Positions 1-10,622 of a DNA stretch of 64,000 bases are shown here, piece by piece. The notes under the pieces are model-generated. The model ran no database searches. It was not told the DNA's origin and worked only from the letters and a program-made list of their open reading frames with translations. Made by a program: the position numbers and the translations under genes. Each line of letters starts with the position of its first letter. Within the stretch, counting starts at the first letter, position 1. This DNA is from Begonia masoniana (Eukaryota; Streptophyta; Magnoliopsida; Cucurbitales; Begoniaceae), in assembly GCA_022432975.1 (NCBI GenBank), contig CM039512.1:34531730-34595729 (forward strand), read 5' to 3'.

Positions 1-1146
1 AGAAAGTGGCCAAGCCATGGAAGCTTCGCACTTCTCCGTTATTCCTGTAAGTGTGGGCTAATTCTTAATGGCCTCGATTTTGGCTTCATCAGCCTCCATT
101 CCATTCTTAGTGATGATGAACCCTAGAAAGTACACCTTCTCTTGAGCGAACGAGCACTTCTTAAGGTTGCCAAAAAGTTTGGCTCCTCTAAGGGTCATGA
201 ATAGTATACCTAGATAGTCAAGGTGTGAGGGTAAGTCCAGAATGTACACTAGGATGTCATCAAAGTAGACAACTATGAATTTACCAAGGAAATCCTTTAA
301 GACATGATGCATTAGGCACATAAAAGTGCTCGAGGCATTTGAGAGGCCGAATCGCATCACCATCCATTCAAATAACCCGTATTTTTTCTTGAAAGCTGTC
401 GTCCATTCATCGCCTTCTCTCATCATGATTTGGTGGTAGCCACTCTTCAGGTCCACCTTTGAGAAAACAGATATTCCATTCAGCTCGTCTAACCTGTCCT
501 CTAATCGAGGGATTGAAAACCTATACTTGATGGTGATCTGGTTAATGGCTCGACTATCCACACACATCCTCATTGAGCCATCTTTTTTTGGTACAAGTAA
601 GGTCGGTAAGGCACAAGGGCTTATGGACTCTCTAATATAGCCATTCTCTAACAGTTCTTTAACTTGTCCTTGGAGTTCCTTAGTCTCCTCAAGGTTCATC
701 CTATAAGCTGGTCGGTTAGTTAAAATAGCTTCTGACTGTAAGTCGATTTGATGTTCAATACCACGTATAGGTGGTAACCCTTGGGGTAGTTCTTCAGGAA
801 ATACGTCTTGGAAGTCTTTGAGGAGACTTCGGACTACAGTAGATATATCTCCCAACTCTTCAACTCTCTCTCTGAATAGAACTAAAATGAGAGGCTCTCC
901 TCTTATTACGGAAGCCTCTAATTCTTTCCTAGACATCAAGAGTTCGTCTTGTCTCTTTCCTTCTTCCAACCAGTTTTGAACGAAAGGTCTATTTCCTTTA
1001 GTTTTACTTCCTAACTTCTCTTCCATCGTGTTCTTCGTCGTAGAGGTGTCCTGGGCCTTAGGGTTAAACTTGTTGTAGTTGGTAGCCTTCTTGTTCCTCT
1101 TAAGTTGCCTTTCAAACTTCGAGGCAAGTTGGATCACCAAGTCCAT
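1..1146 (-). pseudogene. CRM-like Ty3/Gypsy pol fragment: gag tail fused to reverse transcriptase
   Basis: Read on the minus strand, an open frame of 362 codons (1146 to 58) starts with a basic gag-tail segment (VIQLASKFERQLKR). It passes into the protease-RT linker (LLMSRKELEA) and then the N-terminal two thirds of a Ty3/Gypsy reverse transcriptase. RT landmarks are [51 protein letters not shown] and the catalytic box YFDDILVY, in which both aspartates are present. The frame stops at 57, and RT homology continues to the window edge. The gag-to-linker fusion skips the zinc knuckle and protease, so this is a rearranged, non-functional copy. The family normally reverse-transcribes element RNA in cytoplasmic particles. 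The segment is one arm of the inverted repeat with 2268-2990. Confidence 0.85.
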
Positions 1147-1608
1147 TGAATCTAATGGTTGGAGTTCTATTGTGTCTCCAATGTCTCGGTTTAAGCCCCT
1201 AATGAACTAGGCTATAACTTGTTCCTCAAGTTCTTCCATTCCTCCACAGATCCCAAGTGTCTCAAATTCTTTGAGGTATTATTCTACAATTTTTCCATAT
1301 TGCTTTAAGTTTTGCATTTGTAGGAAAAGGTCTAACCTATAATGGCTAGGTACGAATCGTTTCCTCATGAGGGTGGTCGTCTTCTTCTCTGACATATGGT
1401 GACAGATCCTGCACATTAAAAGTAGCAGATACCTCGTAATCCATTCCTCCACAGATCCAGCCTCTAATTCTTTCCTAGACATCAAGAGGTTTGCCTTGTC
1501 TCTTTCCTTCTTCCTAGCTGCTTCACCTTTGGCAATTTGTTCCAGGGTTTGGGGTGCAAGCTTGATGATCTTTCCTCCAATATAGTTGGTATAGCCATCG
1601 TGTGACAC
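1147..1608 (-). pseudogene. Chimeric protease-linker / gag block of the same decayed element
   Basis: On the minus strand, 1608-1460 encodes the end of a CRM-like protease and its linker (DGYTNYIGGKIIKLAP, then KERDKANLLMSRKELEA). At about 1460 it switches to gag sequence (RKRFVPSHYRLDLFLQMQNLKQY), matching the gag segment at 21600-21500. The linker stretch encoding LLMSRKELEA occurs twice, at about 1462-1488 and 914-940, flanking the misplaced gag block. This looks like a template-switch or gap-repair duplication rather than a normal gag-pol order. No function is expected. Confidence 0.7.
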
Positions 1609-2236
1609 CTTCCGATCATATTGTCAAGACCTTCCTAGAAGCCAGTGGTTAGCATTCATGGGAACAATGTCATAAATGATCGAATCTTTATACTGTTCCA
1701 TAGTTAACTCAACAACTACTTGCTTGGACACTTTACGTCGTCCTTGTCATCTAACCATCTTAGCATATAAGGGTGCGGATGTACAAGGGTCTCTAATCCT
1801 AATCTCTCCATCATGTCTCGTGAGGCTACATTAGCACAGCTCCCTCTATCAATGATCAATGAACACACTCGATCCTTTATCATGCAACGATTGTGGAAAA
1901 TATTTTCCTGTTGGCAGTCTTCCTCGGTGTTCTTAGTTATAAGTGTCCTTCGAATAACCGTGGACCACTTCATCGGACGATTCATCTTCTTCCTTGATTT
2001 CTTCAACTGGTTCATCCTCACTCTCTACTTCTCCAGTGCTTTCTCTGCTGACCATTACACGACGGTTAGGGCATTAAGCCGCCATATGTCCAAGGCCTAC
2101 ACTTGAAACTCCTCATCTCTCTAGCCTTTGGCCGTTGTAGTCTTAACGTCTCCTTATATAGCGGTCCAGCTTGGAACGAAGGGCCTCTTTCCTTCAGTTT
2201 TACTTCCTAACTTCTCTTCCACCGTGTTCTTCGTCT
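1609..2236 (-). pseudogene. CRM-like aspartic protease and zinc-knuckle remnant
   Basis: Minus strand. 2236-2040 holds a degraded gag tail and zinc-knuckle region with frame breaks. 2021-1716 encodes a protease N-terminal half with CMIKDRVCSLIID followed by RGSC, where relatives in this window have DGGSC, then YMLRWLDDKDDVK. The motif carries a Gly-to-Arg change next to the catalytic Asp, so proteolysis is unlikely. The 2236/2237 point is the centre of the head-to-head arrangement: minus-oriented gag tail ends and plus-oriented pol begins. Confidence 0.75.
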
Positions 2237-3930
2237 CTACCCCAAGGGTTGCCACCTACTTACAGTCAAAAGTTATTTTACCTAACCGACCAGCTTACAA
2301 AATGAACCACGAGGAGACTAAAGAACTCCAAGGACAAGCTCAAGAACTTTTAGAGAATGGCTACATTAGAGAGTCCATGAGCCCTTGTGCCATACCGACC
2401 TTACTTGTACCAAAGAAAGATGATTCAATGAGGATGTGTGTGGATAGTCGAGCCATTAACCAGATCACCATCAACTATAGGTTTCCAATCCCTCGATTAG
2501 AGGACATGTTAGACGAGCTGAGTAGAGGATCTGTATTCTCAAAGGTGGACTTGAAGAGTGGCTACCACAAACTCATGATGAGAGAAGGCAATGAATAACA
2601 GCTTTCAAGACAAAATACGGGTTATTTGAATAGATGGTGATGTCATTTGGCCTCTCAAATGCCCCGAGCACTTTTATCACCTAATGCATCATGACTTAAA
2701 GGATTTCCTTGGTAAATTCATAGTTGTCTACTTTGATAACATCCTAGTGTACAGTGTAGACTTACCCTCGCACCTTGACCATCTAGGTATACTATTCATG
2801 ACCCTTAGAGGAGCCAAACTTTTTGGTAACCTTAAGAAGTACTCGTTCGCTCAAGAGAAGGTGTACTTTCTAATCATCACTAAAAATGTAATGGAGGCTG
2901 ATGAAGCCAAGATCAAGGCCATTAAGAATTGGCCCACACCTACGGGAATAACGGAAGTGCGAAGCTTGCATGGCTTGACCTCTTTCTAAGAATATTCGTT
3001 AAAAAATTTATCACCATCATTTCCCCTATCACCGACTACACCAAGAAAGAACAAGAGTTCTGGTGGACCCCTGCATGTCAGCAGAGTTTTAAGCTGATTA
3101 AGGAGAAACTGTACAAGTTCTCTGTTCTCGCACTGCCAAACTTTAACAAAGTTTTTGAAATAAAGAGTGACACATCCGAAATTGGAATCGGTGTCATCCT
3201 CATGCAAGAAGGGAGACATCTTGCTTATTTCAGTGAGAAGCTCAAGGAGGCTATGCATAACTACTCTACGTATGACAAGGATTTTTATGCAGTCATACAG
3301 GCACTAGAGCAATGGTAGCATTACCTTTTAACTAAGGAATTTATCATACACACTAACCACCAAGCTCTCAAACACATCAGGAGTCAGGGTGAGCTAAATA
3401 AGAGGCATGCCAAATAGGTAAAGTTTTTGGAACGATACCCTAATATTCTGAAATAAAAAAAGGGAGAAGCGAATGTGGTGACAGATGCGTCATGTAGGAG
3501 GCACATCTTTCTGACAGAACTCGGTACAAGATTTTTTGGTTTTGAGTGGATTAAATATAGCTATGTGTCAGATCTGGGTTTTGGACCATGCTATCTGAGA
3601 TGCAATGAGAAAGCTGAAGGGGATTACTATATTGTGGATGGGTACTTGCTGAGAGGAAGCAAGTTATGTATACCCCAAAGAAGTTTAAGGTTATGCCTAG
3701 TAAAGGAAGCCCACAGTGGAGGATTATCCAGTCACTTTGGAGAAGAAGACGACCTCGAGAAGGGCGCAACTCTGGATTTGAGGTCAAGTCCTCAGTCACC
3801 TAGGGAGGATGATATGCCACGAGGGCCGGTGACTCGCTCTCAAAGCAAGGTAAGTTCACCTCTGAATATATTTACTAACACACTTGGTAGTTTTGCAGGC
3901 ACAGGTAATTTTGAAGACATGAAGTGGTAA
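2237..3930 (+). pseudogene. CRM-like RT-RNase H-truncated integrase, joined to the pol C terminus
   Basis: Plus strand, in several frames. RT starts near 2268 ([17 protein letters not shown]), breaks at about 2596 by a small deletion, and resumes at 2684. The catalytic box reads YFDNILVYS, so the second Asp is Asn. RNase H follows (ALPNFNKVFEIKSDTS, YSTYDKDFYAVIQALEQW) with a stop at 3316. A start-of-integrase segment (3475-3740: VTDASCRR, LVKEAHSGGLSSHFGE) is fused at about 3750 to the pol C-terminal tail (DLRSSPQSPREDDMPRGPVTRSQ). Most of the integrase, including its DDE core, is deleted. The catalytic substitution, the stops and the deletion make it inactive. Confidence 0.85.
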
Positions 3931-4620
3931 CCCAACCCTATGGATATGGACAAACCTACACATGTTCTCACATGGAAACTACATCCAGATTCAAGCCACT
4001 AAGAAGAGGGAATTTGTTTTCCTTACATCCTTCTTTGTAACCAAATTTTATGCACATCCTTGTTTTAGCAAACATTGGCCCTTCTTGTATTTTGTTGGCA
4101 AACATTGGCCTTTTTATCTTTATTTTTAGCATGCATGCATTTACATTTGTGGGTGCTAGGTTTAATCAAGCAACCATGAAAGGATGGAGGGCTCGGGATA
4201 CATGCATGGTGCGCACACTCGGCCACACCAACCGAGGGCCATTGATATCTTTTCACTTGGATGACAAGTTCTAGACCTTTCCTCACTTAGCTACAGCCAT
4301 GCCATGTAAGCATCCAAGGAGCAGAAGCCACGTGTCCATGCAAGGACAGTGTAGTAGTCGAGCGCGCGCACAGACTCTTGACCGAGAGATGCATCCAACG
4401 GCTACTTGATCTTCAGCTGATTTTTCTTCTTCAATTTGAACCAGCAGCCCTATGGTTTTTAGGAGAATATTTAAGCATTCTCTACATTGTATTTTGATAG
4501 TTTTGGTTGAATGAAAATTGGCACTTTTTGTTGAGCTCCTACCTGCAAACACGGTGCAAGAAAACTCGAACGAGGATCGTTAGTTCCTTGGTTAGCAAAA
4601 CTGAGAAATCCAAATATAGA
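3810..4620 (+). mobile_element. 3' LTR (approximate end) of the CRM-like fragment
   Basis: By analogy with the LTR at 9074-10154, whose ends are fixed by a TSD, this LTR begins at TGATATGCC (3810), inside codons for the pol C terminus. The purine-rich stretch AAGAAGAGGG at about 4001 is shared with relatives. A TATA-like AATATTTAAG lies near 4466. The right end is not visible. It meets a minus-oriented LTR somewhere around 4560-4690, tail to tail. Confidence 0.5.
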
Positions 4621-4624
4621 AGAT

Positions 4625-5541
4625 GCGAATGGAATATCAAAAGTGCTCGGAATGAAACGAAATTTCATGTGAGTTTAGTGAAGTGAGTGAGGTGTGTGCT
4701 GGTGGAAAACGTGGTCCAGATTCGTAGACATGAAGGAGTTATGGAATGTTTCCAAGAATCGACCAATGGGTGCTATTATGAAGCTTTTGGCAAGAGTTTT
4801 CTTCTGAGGAAGAGAACTCGATTCAAGGATCGGTTAAGGCCACTTCTTGCTGCTTTCCACTCTCAAAAGAATGGAGAAGAAGATGGAAAAATCCATTCTT
4901 ACAAGCTACCAAGCTTGAAGAATGGTTTCGGGAGCGTAACCCCTCGGTTGTTGTCAACCAAGCTTACCTTGGTGCTTCTAGCTCCAAGCTTCTTCTAATG
5001 AAGAAAGAAAATCCGTGTGTGCTCATTAACATCAGCCAAAAAAAGTTACAAGCACCAATGCCATGAATATATAGGCCTAAAGGTTGTAGGTTAGGGTTTT
5101 GAGTGGGTTGGGTCTTCCTTTGGGCTTGCAAGCCATGTCTTCAACTTCAAGTGGGTCAAACCTTTAAACATGCCACTAACTAATCCTAACATTCATCTAA
5201 TCCTAAAATACTTAACATGCATGAATATAATAAAGTTTAACAAGAAAGGCCAACGTTTGCCAATAAATTTGAAATAAAAAAAAAGTTACAAATATCAAAG
5301 CTCAGGAAGACAAATTCTCATGTGAGCATTAAGGTCGCCTCTCTTGTCCTTCCACATGATGAGGTGTTTTGGTTGGTCTACGTCCATGGCTTTAATCTCC
5401 CACTTCAGGTCTCCCACGGTGTCCTCCAAGTCTTCGCATGATCCGTCACCTACAAAAGAGACGAGTGTGTAAGTGTCTGGTTTAGTCAAATCATGGGCTC
5501 GGGCCTGAGATTGTGTAACGGGCCTATGGGGCACAACATCA
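4625..5541 (-). mobile_element. 3' LTR of CRM-like copy A (approximate)
   Basis: This minus-oriented LTR lies beyond the integrase remnant at 5295-6508. Its proposed start is TG at about 5538-5541, inside the pol tail, as in the other copies. It shares the U3 layout with element B's LTR, including the motifs around 5040-5270 that match 7130-7830 (gcaccaatgcc followed by a TATA-like CTATATATT in minus orientation). It is strongly diverged from B's LTR. Nothing else is recognised in 4625-5290. Confidence 0.5.
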
Positions 5542-6508
5542 TCCCCAGGTGATTGAGGATTTGACCTCATATCCTTTAATTCAAGCCCCTCAGAGTTTTC
5601 TTCATCGCTTATATAAGGTGATAGGTCCATGACATTGAACGTTGCCGATACTCCGTAATCTCCTAGCAGTTCAATCTAATAAGAGTTGTTATTGATCCGT
5701 TGCAACACCTTGAAGAGTCCATCCGCTCGAGGAAGAAGCTTAGATTTCCTTTTGTTGGTAAATCTATCTTTTCATAGGTACAACAAAACAAAATCTCCTT
5801 CGTTGAAGATAACTTCTTTTCGGCCTTTGTTTACTCGTTTGGCCACGCTCGCATTTCTCCTTTCGATGGCTTGACGCACGCTCTCATGTAATTTCTTAAT
5901 TTGTTCAGCCTTGCTCGCTCCTGATGGGTTAGCTAGTTCAGTAAATGGCAAAGGAACAAGATCCAACAGTGTATAAGGATTAAACCCATAGGCAACCTTA
6001 AAGGACGATTGCTCAGTAGTGGAATGAAGGGTGTGATAGTAAGCAAATTGCAATCCGGGAAGGACTACATCCCAACTGGATAGTTTCTTACCTAAAATAC
6101 TGCGTAAGAGGGAGCCTAAGGTTCTGTTAATAACTTCAGTTTGCCCATCAATTTGGGGGTGAAAAAATGTGCTAAAACACAGCTTTGTCCCAACTTCTTC
6201 CACATAGTGGTCCAGAAGGTGCTTAAAAATTTAGTGTCCTGGTCCAACACTATGGAATGCGGTATGCCATGCAGGCAAATGATTTCTTTGAAAAGCAGGT
6301 CAGCTATAGAGAAGGCATCATCTGTTTTTACACAAGGAATGAAATGTGTCATCTTAGAGAAACGATCCACAACCACCATGATCGAATCCTTATTACGTGC
6401 AGTTCAAGGCAATCCCAAAACGAAGTCCATACTAACTTCAGTCCAAGGGTGCGAGGGAATGGGTAAGGGCATGTATAAGCCTTGTGGTAGAACCTTACTC
6501 TTGGCTTT
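5295..6508 (-). pseudogene. CRM-like integrase core and C-terminal tail (copy A)
   Basis: Minus strand. Starting at 6508, where element B interrupts it, the fragment encodes [17 protein letters not shown], then [11 protein letters not shown] (first catalytic Asp), VVVDRFSKMTHFIPC, LHGIPHSIVLDQDTKF (second Asp) and, after a frame change near 6200, FFHPQIDGQTEVINRTLG (catalytic Glu). This gives a DDE arrangement. The C-terminal region follows (VAYGFNPYTLLDLVPLP, NKGRKEVIFNEGDFV). After a gap comes the tail with DMRSNPQSPGDDVV and RPVTQSQA, ending at 5295 inside the proposed LTR. Integrase inserts element cDNA in the nucleus; frame changes make this copy inactive. Confidence 0.8.
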
Positions 6509-8053
6509 TGACATGGGGTCCCTTAGAAAAGGGGCCGTGTAAACCCACAAAAGTGACAAAGTGCTCGGGTGGAAATATGTTGCACAAAACCGAAAATAAA
6601 GAGGAGAAAAATGGAGAAAATGATGCAATCAAATGTGAGGTGATGTGTGTGAGGGGTGGCCGAATATTATGGGGGGTGAAAGTGCATGAAAATAAAAAGA
6701 GAAGTGGAGCAAGATGAAGGTCACCGTGTGTAAAAACCATGAAGAAGGGAGATAAAATGGAGGTGAAGAAAATTGCAAGAAATAAAGGTGAGTGTGTGAA
6801 AGTGAATGGCTGAAATGTAAGGCAAAAAAAAATGCAAGAAAATAAAATGGATGAAGGAAGATGGAAATACCTTTGGCGGACCCGAGGAGCTATCTCAAGT
6901 TTGAGTTTTCGGGTGCACATTTTCCCGGAAGAAAACAACCACCGTAGGCCTAGGTTTTCATCTTCAACTCCTAACTCTCAAGAGAGAAAGGTGAGGAAAA
7001 AATAAGAATTAACCTAGCAACCTGAAGCTAGGCTAACAATGGAGGGCTACTCCACTCGATTCAAGAATCGAGAAAATCCGAAGGCAACCAACACATGGTG
7101 AAGGAAAAGAGATATTTTATAAATTGGGCAAAAGTTTCAATACATGCACCAATGCTAAGCTTATATAGGCAACCTAAGGTATATTAGGGTTTGGCATGGA
7201 TTGAATAAGAAATGGTGGCCATTGGATGCAAAATAATCGGCGGCCAAGGAGGGAGGCATCCGTGCGCGTGCATCTGGTTGGTGGAAGCTGCTGGCGTGCA
7301 CATCAGACGGTCCAGCGTGAAGCAGCCGTGCACCTCATCAATGGCGCTAGATGCTGATCTGTGCGCGCGATCTGATGTCCCAGATTGCTACCCGAGTGCG
7401 CGCCATCAACTGTGCTGAGCGGCCCACGCGCCTTCGCTGCTGCTCGCGTGCCTCGCTGCTACCCGCTCCTGCCGCGCCTCACGCTGATGCCTGCGCGCGC
7501 CTGTCTGGTGATGTTCTGCCTGCCCGCGCGCGCTAGATCAAAGGCCAGCGTGTCCAACGCCCCTCCTTGATCAATGGCTGAGCCTTTGCCATGTCATTGA
7601 GCCATGTTCCACCCACATTTGTACCTGCAATTTTCTACCTTTAAATGTGGGCTCTTCCTTAGGGTAAGGCTTCCTTTGGATTCCTTTTAATGAAGAGAAA
7701 ATCCATAAGTGTGAAGAGCTTCTTAACTTGGATGGCCAAGTCTTCAACCCATAATCCACCAACATTCATCTAACCCTAACCACACAATCTAATGCATGAT
7801 GCAAATATAATAATTCATACAAAAAGGCTAATGTATGCCAAATAAGTTAAAAACCAAAAATTACATAATTTCATGGGCCGAGAAGACAAATTCCCATGGG
7901 CCGAATAGCAGATTCCACCAAGTGCTCCAAGCGAGGTTTCCATCACGATCATCAACTTCCTGTAATAAAAGAAAATAATTTTCATTAGTTAAAATGCTAA
8001 GTAATTCATGGGCCTTGGGTTGTGATCTAATTATGGGCCTCCTTGGCACATCA
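6509..8053 (-). mobile_element. 3' LTR of element B (about 1.55 kb)
   Basis: In minus orientation it starts TGATGTGCC at 8053, within the pol tail, and ends CATGTCA at 6509. The matching end next to the primer-binding site of the 5' LTR reads TGTGTTA, so CA has become TA there. It carries a TATA box at 7159-7169. A GC-rich CpG-dense stretch at 7250-7560 contains repeated GCGCGC. Downstream lies an AG-rich transcribed region (6560-6870). Confidence 0.7.
7159..7169 (-). promoter_or_regulatory. TATA box of element B LTR (3' copy)
   Basis: Minus strand reads CTATATAAGC about 0.9 kb into the LTR. The same motif at the same place in the 5' LTR (24044-24054) supports it as the retroelement's RNA polymerase II promoter. 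Confidence 0.55.
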
Positions 8054-9073
8054 TCCCCTCCGGGTGGCTAAGGATTTGACCTCAAATCCATTAATTCAGC
8101 TACCTCTTCAAGAGTCTCAATATCAACGAAAGGAATCAACACTTGAGCACTAAAGGTGGATGTTAAGGGTGTCATTAGAAACCGGGTGGTCTTAGTAAAG
8201 TTTTCTTTGGCAAAGGTGGTATAATTGGATTCGAGAGCTACTTTGGAGGGCGATTACTCAATGATGGGATGAAAGTTTCCAAAGTAGTCAAATCCGACAA
8301 GTAGTGATGTGGAAATATCATAGTCCTCCGACAAAAGAAATATTCTATTTTTCCTTAAGACCATGAATGCGAGTTTACCATTTAGTCGAACCTTGTCCCT
8401 CGTCCTATGATAAAATTTATGATAGTCACATGGTGGGGTCAATCGTTTTGGTAATTCTCCCAATTGTAAGATAGGGCGTTTGTTGATCACAAAGGGAGTA
8501 AAATTCCTATTTATTTGTATGGCTCTAAGAAAGAATGTAGGAAGGCAATAGGTAGGCTCAAGGCCATAGGCCAACTTCTTCCTAATTGGATTAGATTGTA
8601 AAGGAATTTTCTCAAGATTTGGACAAGAGAGGAATGGAGAAACAATCATACTACCTAGTCCAAAAATACTTTCCCCACTTATCTCCCTTTTCTCTTGATG
8701 CAATAAGGATACGTCTTCCAATTGGTACGGCATCTCTTCGTCATATAAGGGATTGGTATGCCACTTGATGAGAGAGGGCTCTTGTTCTTTTATCAACCCG
8801 CATTTCAATAATAGACGATTTTCTTTTATTTTTTCCTTCTTTATGGGTGGCCTCATCTCGAGCCACTTGTTCGGGCGACATAGGTAATAAATTGATTTTT
8901 CTTCCTCCAAAGTTAAAAGTGTAACGGTTGAGGAATCCATCATATTGCACTCTCTGGTCATAATGTTGTAGTCGTCCTAATAGGATATGGCTAGCACTCA
9001 TTGGGACAACATCGCAAAGAACCGAGTCTTTATATTTTCCTATGGTCACTTGCTTAGTTGTCACATGGTCATC
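7861..9073 (-). pseudogene. Element B pol remnant: protease C-half, degraded middle, pol tail
   Basis: Minus strand. 9073-8741 encodes the protease C-terminal half (HVTTKQVTIGKYKDSVLCDVVPMSAS in two parts, SHILLGRLQHYDQRV, FNFGGRKINLLPMSPEQVA). It directly continues the protease half at 10155-10360 once the solo LTR is removed. A second frame, 8961-8254, is open but mostly unrecognisable. Weak resemblance to the integrase C terminus is visible (KLAYGLEPT like VAYGFNP; LAFMVLRKNRIF like LVWFHLRKEKF). RT, RNase H and the integrase core are missing. The tail (DLRSNPQPPGGDDVPRR, then RSQPKAHELL) closes pol at 7861. This is a large internal deletion derivative. Confidence 0.65.
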
Positions 9074-10154
9074 TGATATGCCCACGGTCCCGATCCATCG
9101 TGCACAAGTCAAGAGGTATGTAATTAATTATTTATTTTATCTATCTAATGAACTTGTGGAATTTTGTAGGTAAGTGGATTCTCAAGGCTTGGAAAGAATT
9201 AATGAAGAGGGAATTTGTTTTCCTTAAATTCAACTTTTGTAACCAAGCTTTCGTTTTATTTTATTTGTAATTTAAAATACTTTAATTTTGTTTAAGACTT
9301 GTAAATTGGCAAACTTTTAGCCTTTGAATGTATGTTTGTAATAGTCTTCAAAGGGGGATGTTGAACCGAGGTGAACCAAGGCTGAACCGGATGAACAAAG
9401 GAGAACTAAAGCTTGAACCGGACTGAACCAAGGCTAAACCAAGCTGCAAGGAGTGAACCGGCCCTGGAGAAACACTGCCCAGCGAACCGGTTGTTAGCTT
9501 TCTTTAGAAGCTCCAACGGCTACAAATCGAACCGTTGCCCGACGATTTCCAGAGCTTCTCTTCTCTCCTTCTTCTTTCCCGAATTCTTCCTTTTGTATTT
9601 AATCTTCTCTCCACCTCTGTAATCAGATTAGCCATTGATACATATTTTTGGAAATTGCAAAGGATTTTTCCTTCCCGTTCGGAGCGCTCTCCGCGAGCGA
9701 AAGAGAGAGTTTTTCTCTCGGTGCTTCATCGGCGCGTAGCGCCTGGATGAAGCTCCCGATTGCACCCCGAGCTTGTGGCTGCTAGGGGGTGTTCTTAGTC
9801 CCTCTCTTCCTCTTCCAAGCAATGGAAGCAATGAAGAAAAGGGGCGAACGCCATAGTGCCCTCCGCCGAGGAATCCTTCGCTGGCAACGACGGATTTCTG
9901 TCACCCGAAAACTACGAGTTGTTTCTGGGTCGGTTTTGGGTCTTCAATTCGCTCCTCCATCATTTCCGCACCGTTCTGAGCAATACCCACTTCTCGGTAT
10001 GCGCCTCACGCCCTCCGTCTCATCTCCTCTGTTCGTCTCTATTTTCAGCATTTTGAGTCTGTTTTGGGGTGTTCTTAGAGCACCGATCGTTGTTTCTATT
10101 TTGTTGTCTTCCGCATGCGTTTATTCACCCCAATTGCAGGCCCGTAGCCTATCA
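9074..10154 (+). mobile_element. Solo LTR, CRM-like family (TSD TCATC)
   Basis: A 1081-bp insertion begins TGATATGCCCACGG and ends CCTATCA, with TCATC directly repeated at 9069-9073 and 10155-10159. It splits the protease of element B between the codons for WLDDRDD and HVTTKQV. It contains the family purine tract (GAAGAGGG near 9205). A repeated pair of motifs, GAACCGG and GAACCAAGGC, occurs at 9365-9500. Its defined left end shows that LTRs of this family begin inside the pol coding tail. Confidence 0.85.
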
Positions 10155-10622
10155 TCATCTCTATCGTCCAACCATTTTAGCTTGTAAGGTGTAGGGTGGT
10201 TAGTGGTTTCCAACTCCAACTTATTGACCATGTCTTGGGAGGCCGCATTGATGCAACTTCTTCCATCAATAATTAATGAACAAACCTTATCCTTTACTGC
10301 ACAGTAACTTTGAAAAAGGATCTCACGTTGGCAGTCGTCATCCGCATTTTTAGAAATCAAGGCTCGTCTTATAACTAATAGTAGGGGTCCTTCTTGAGCT
10401 GTGCATTCATCGGCTTCTTGGTCACTTTGTCCTACTACTTCTTCTTCCTCGAATTTATTGTATTGTCCTTCATCTTCCTCACTCTCTCATTCACCCGTTG
10501 ATTCCTTAATGACCATCACACGACGGTTAGTGGATTCATTAGCATAGTGTCCCTTGCCTAGACATTTAAAGCATTGGACATCACGTGCTCTTGGTCCTTT
10601 TAGTTGGTTTTCCTGGGTGTTG
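10155..10622 (-). pseudogene. Element B zinc knuckle and protease N-half
   Basis: Minus strand. 10622-10540 encodes a retroviral-type zinc knuckle, CFKCLGKGHYANES, where the final Cys of CX2CX4HX4C is Ser. 10360-10155 encodes AVKDKVCSLIID and then GRSC, where DGGSC would be expected, followed by YKLKWLDDRDD up to the solo LTR. The knuckle would bind genomic RNA and the protease would process Gag-Pol; both motifs are altered. An acidic low-complexity linker (10440-10530) separates them. Confidence 0.75.

Larger units (their letters stand above)
1..2990. repeat. Large inverted repeat of Gypsy pol (arms 1-735 and 2268-2990)
   Basis: The reverse complement of 1-735 matches 2268-2990 almost base for base, apart from a deletion near 2596 and scattered substitutions. 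Both arms encode the same RT region in opposite orientations. The spacer is about 1.5 kb of gag/protease remnant, and the left arm may extend past the window edge. A read-through transcript could fold into a hairpin of about 700 bp (inference). Confidence 0.85.

Noticed and set aside
7745..7790. Telomere-like CCCTAACC motifs (also near 12790 and 44590)
   Set aside because: Single isolated motifs, not tandem TTTAGGG arrays.
8254..8961. 235-codon open frame as a possible new gene
   Set aside because: It overlaps the protease frame, lies within element B between protease and pol tail, and has weak integrase C-terminal resemblance; treated as degraded pol.
9074..10154. Possible host exon (long plus frames with normal-looking codons at 9789-10187)
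   Set aside because: The whole stretch has TG...CA ends and a TCATC TSD, so it is a solo LTR; the frame crosses its right end.
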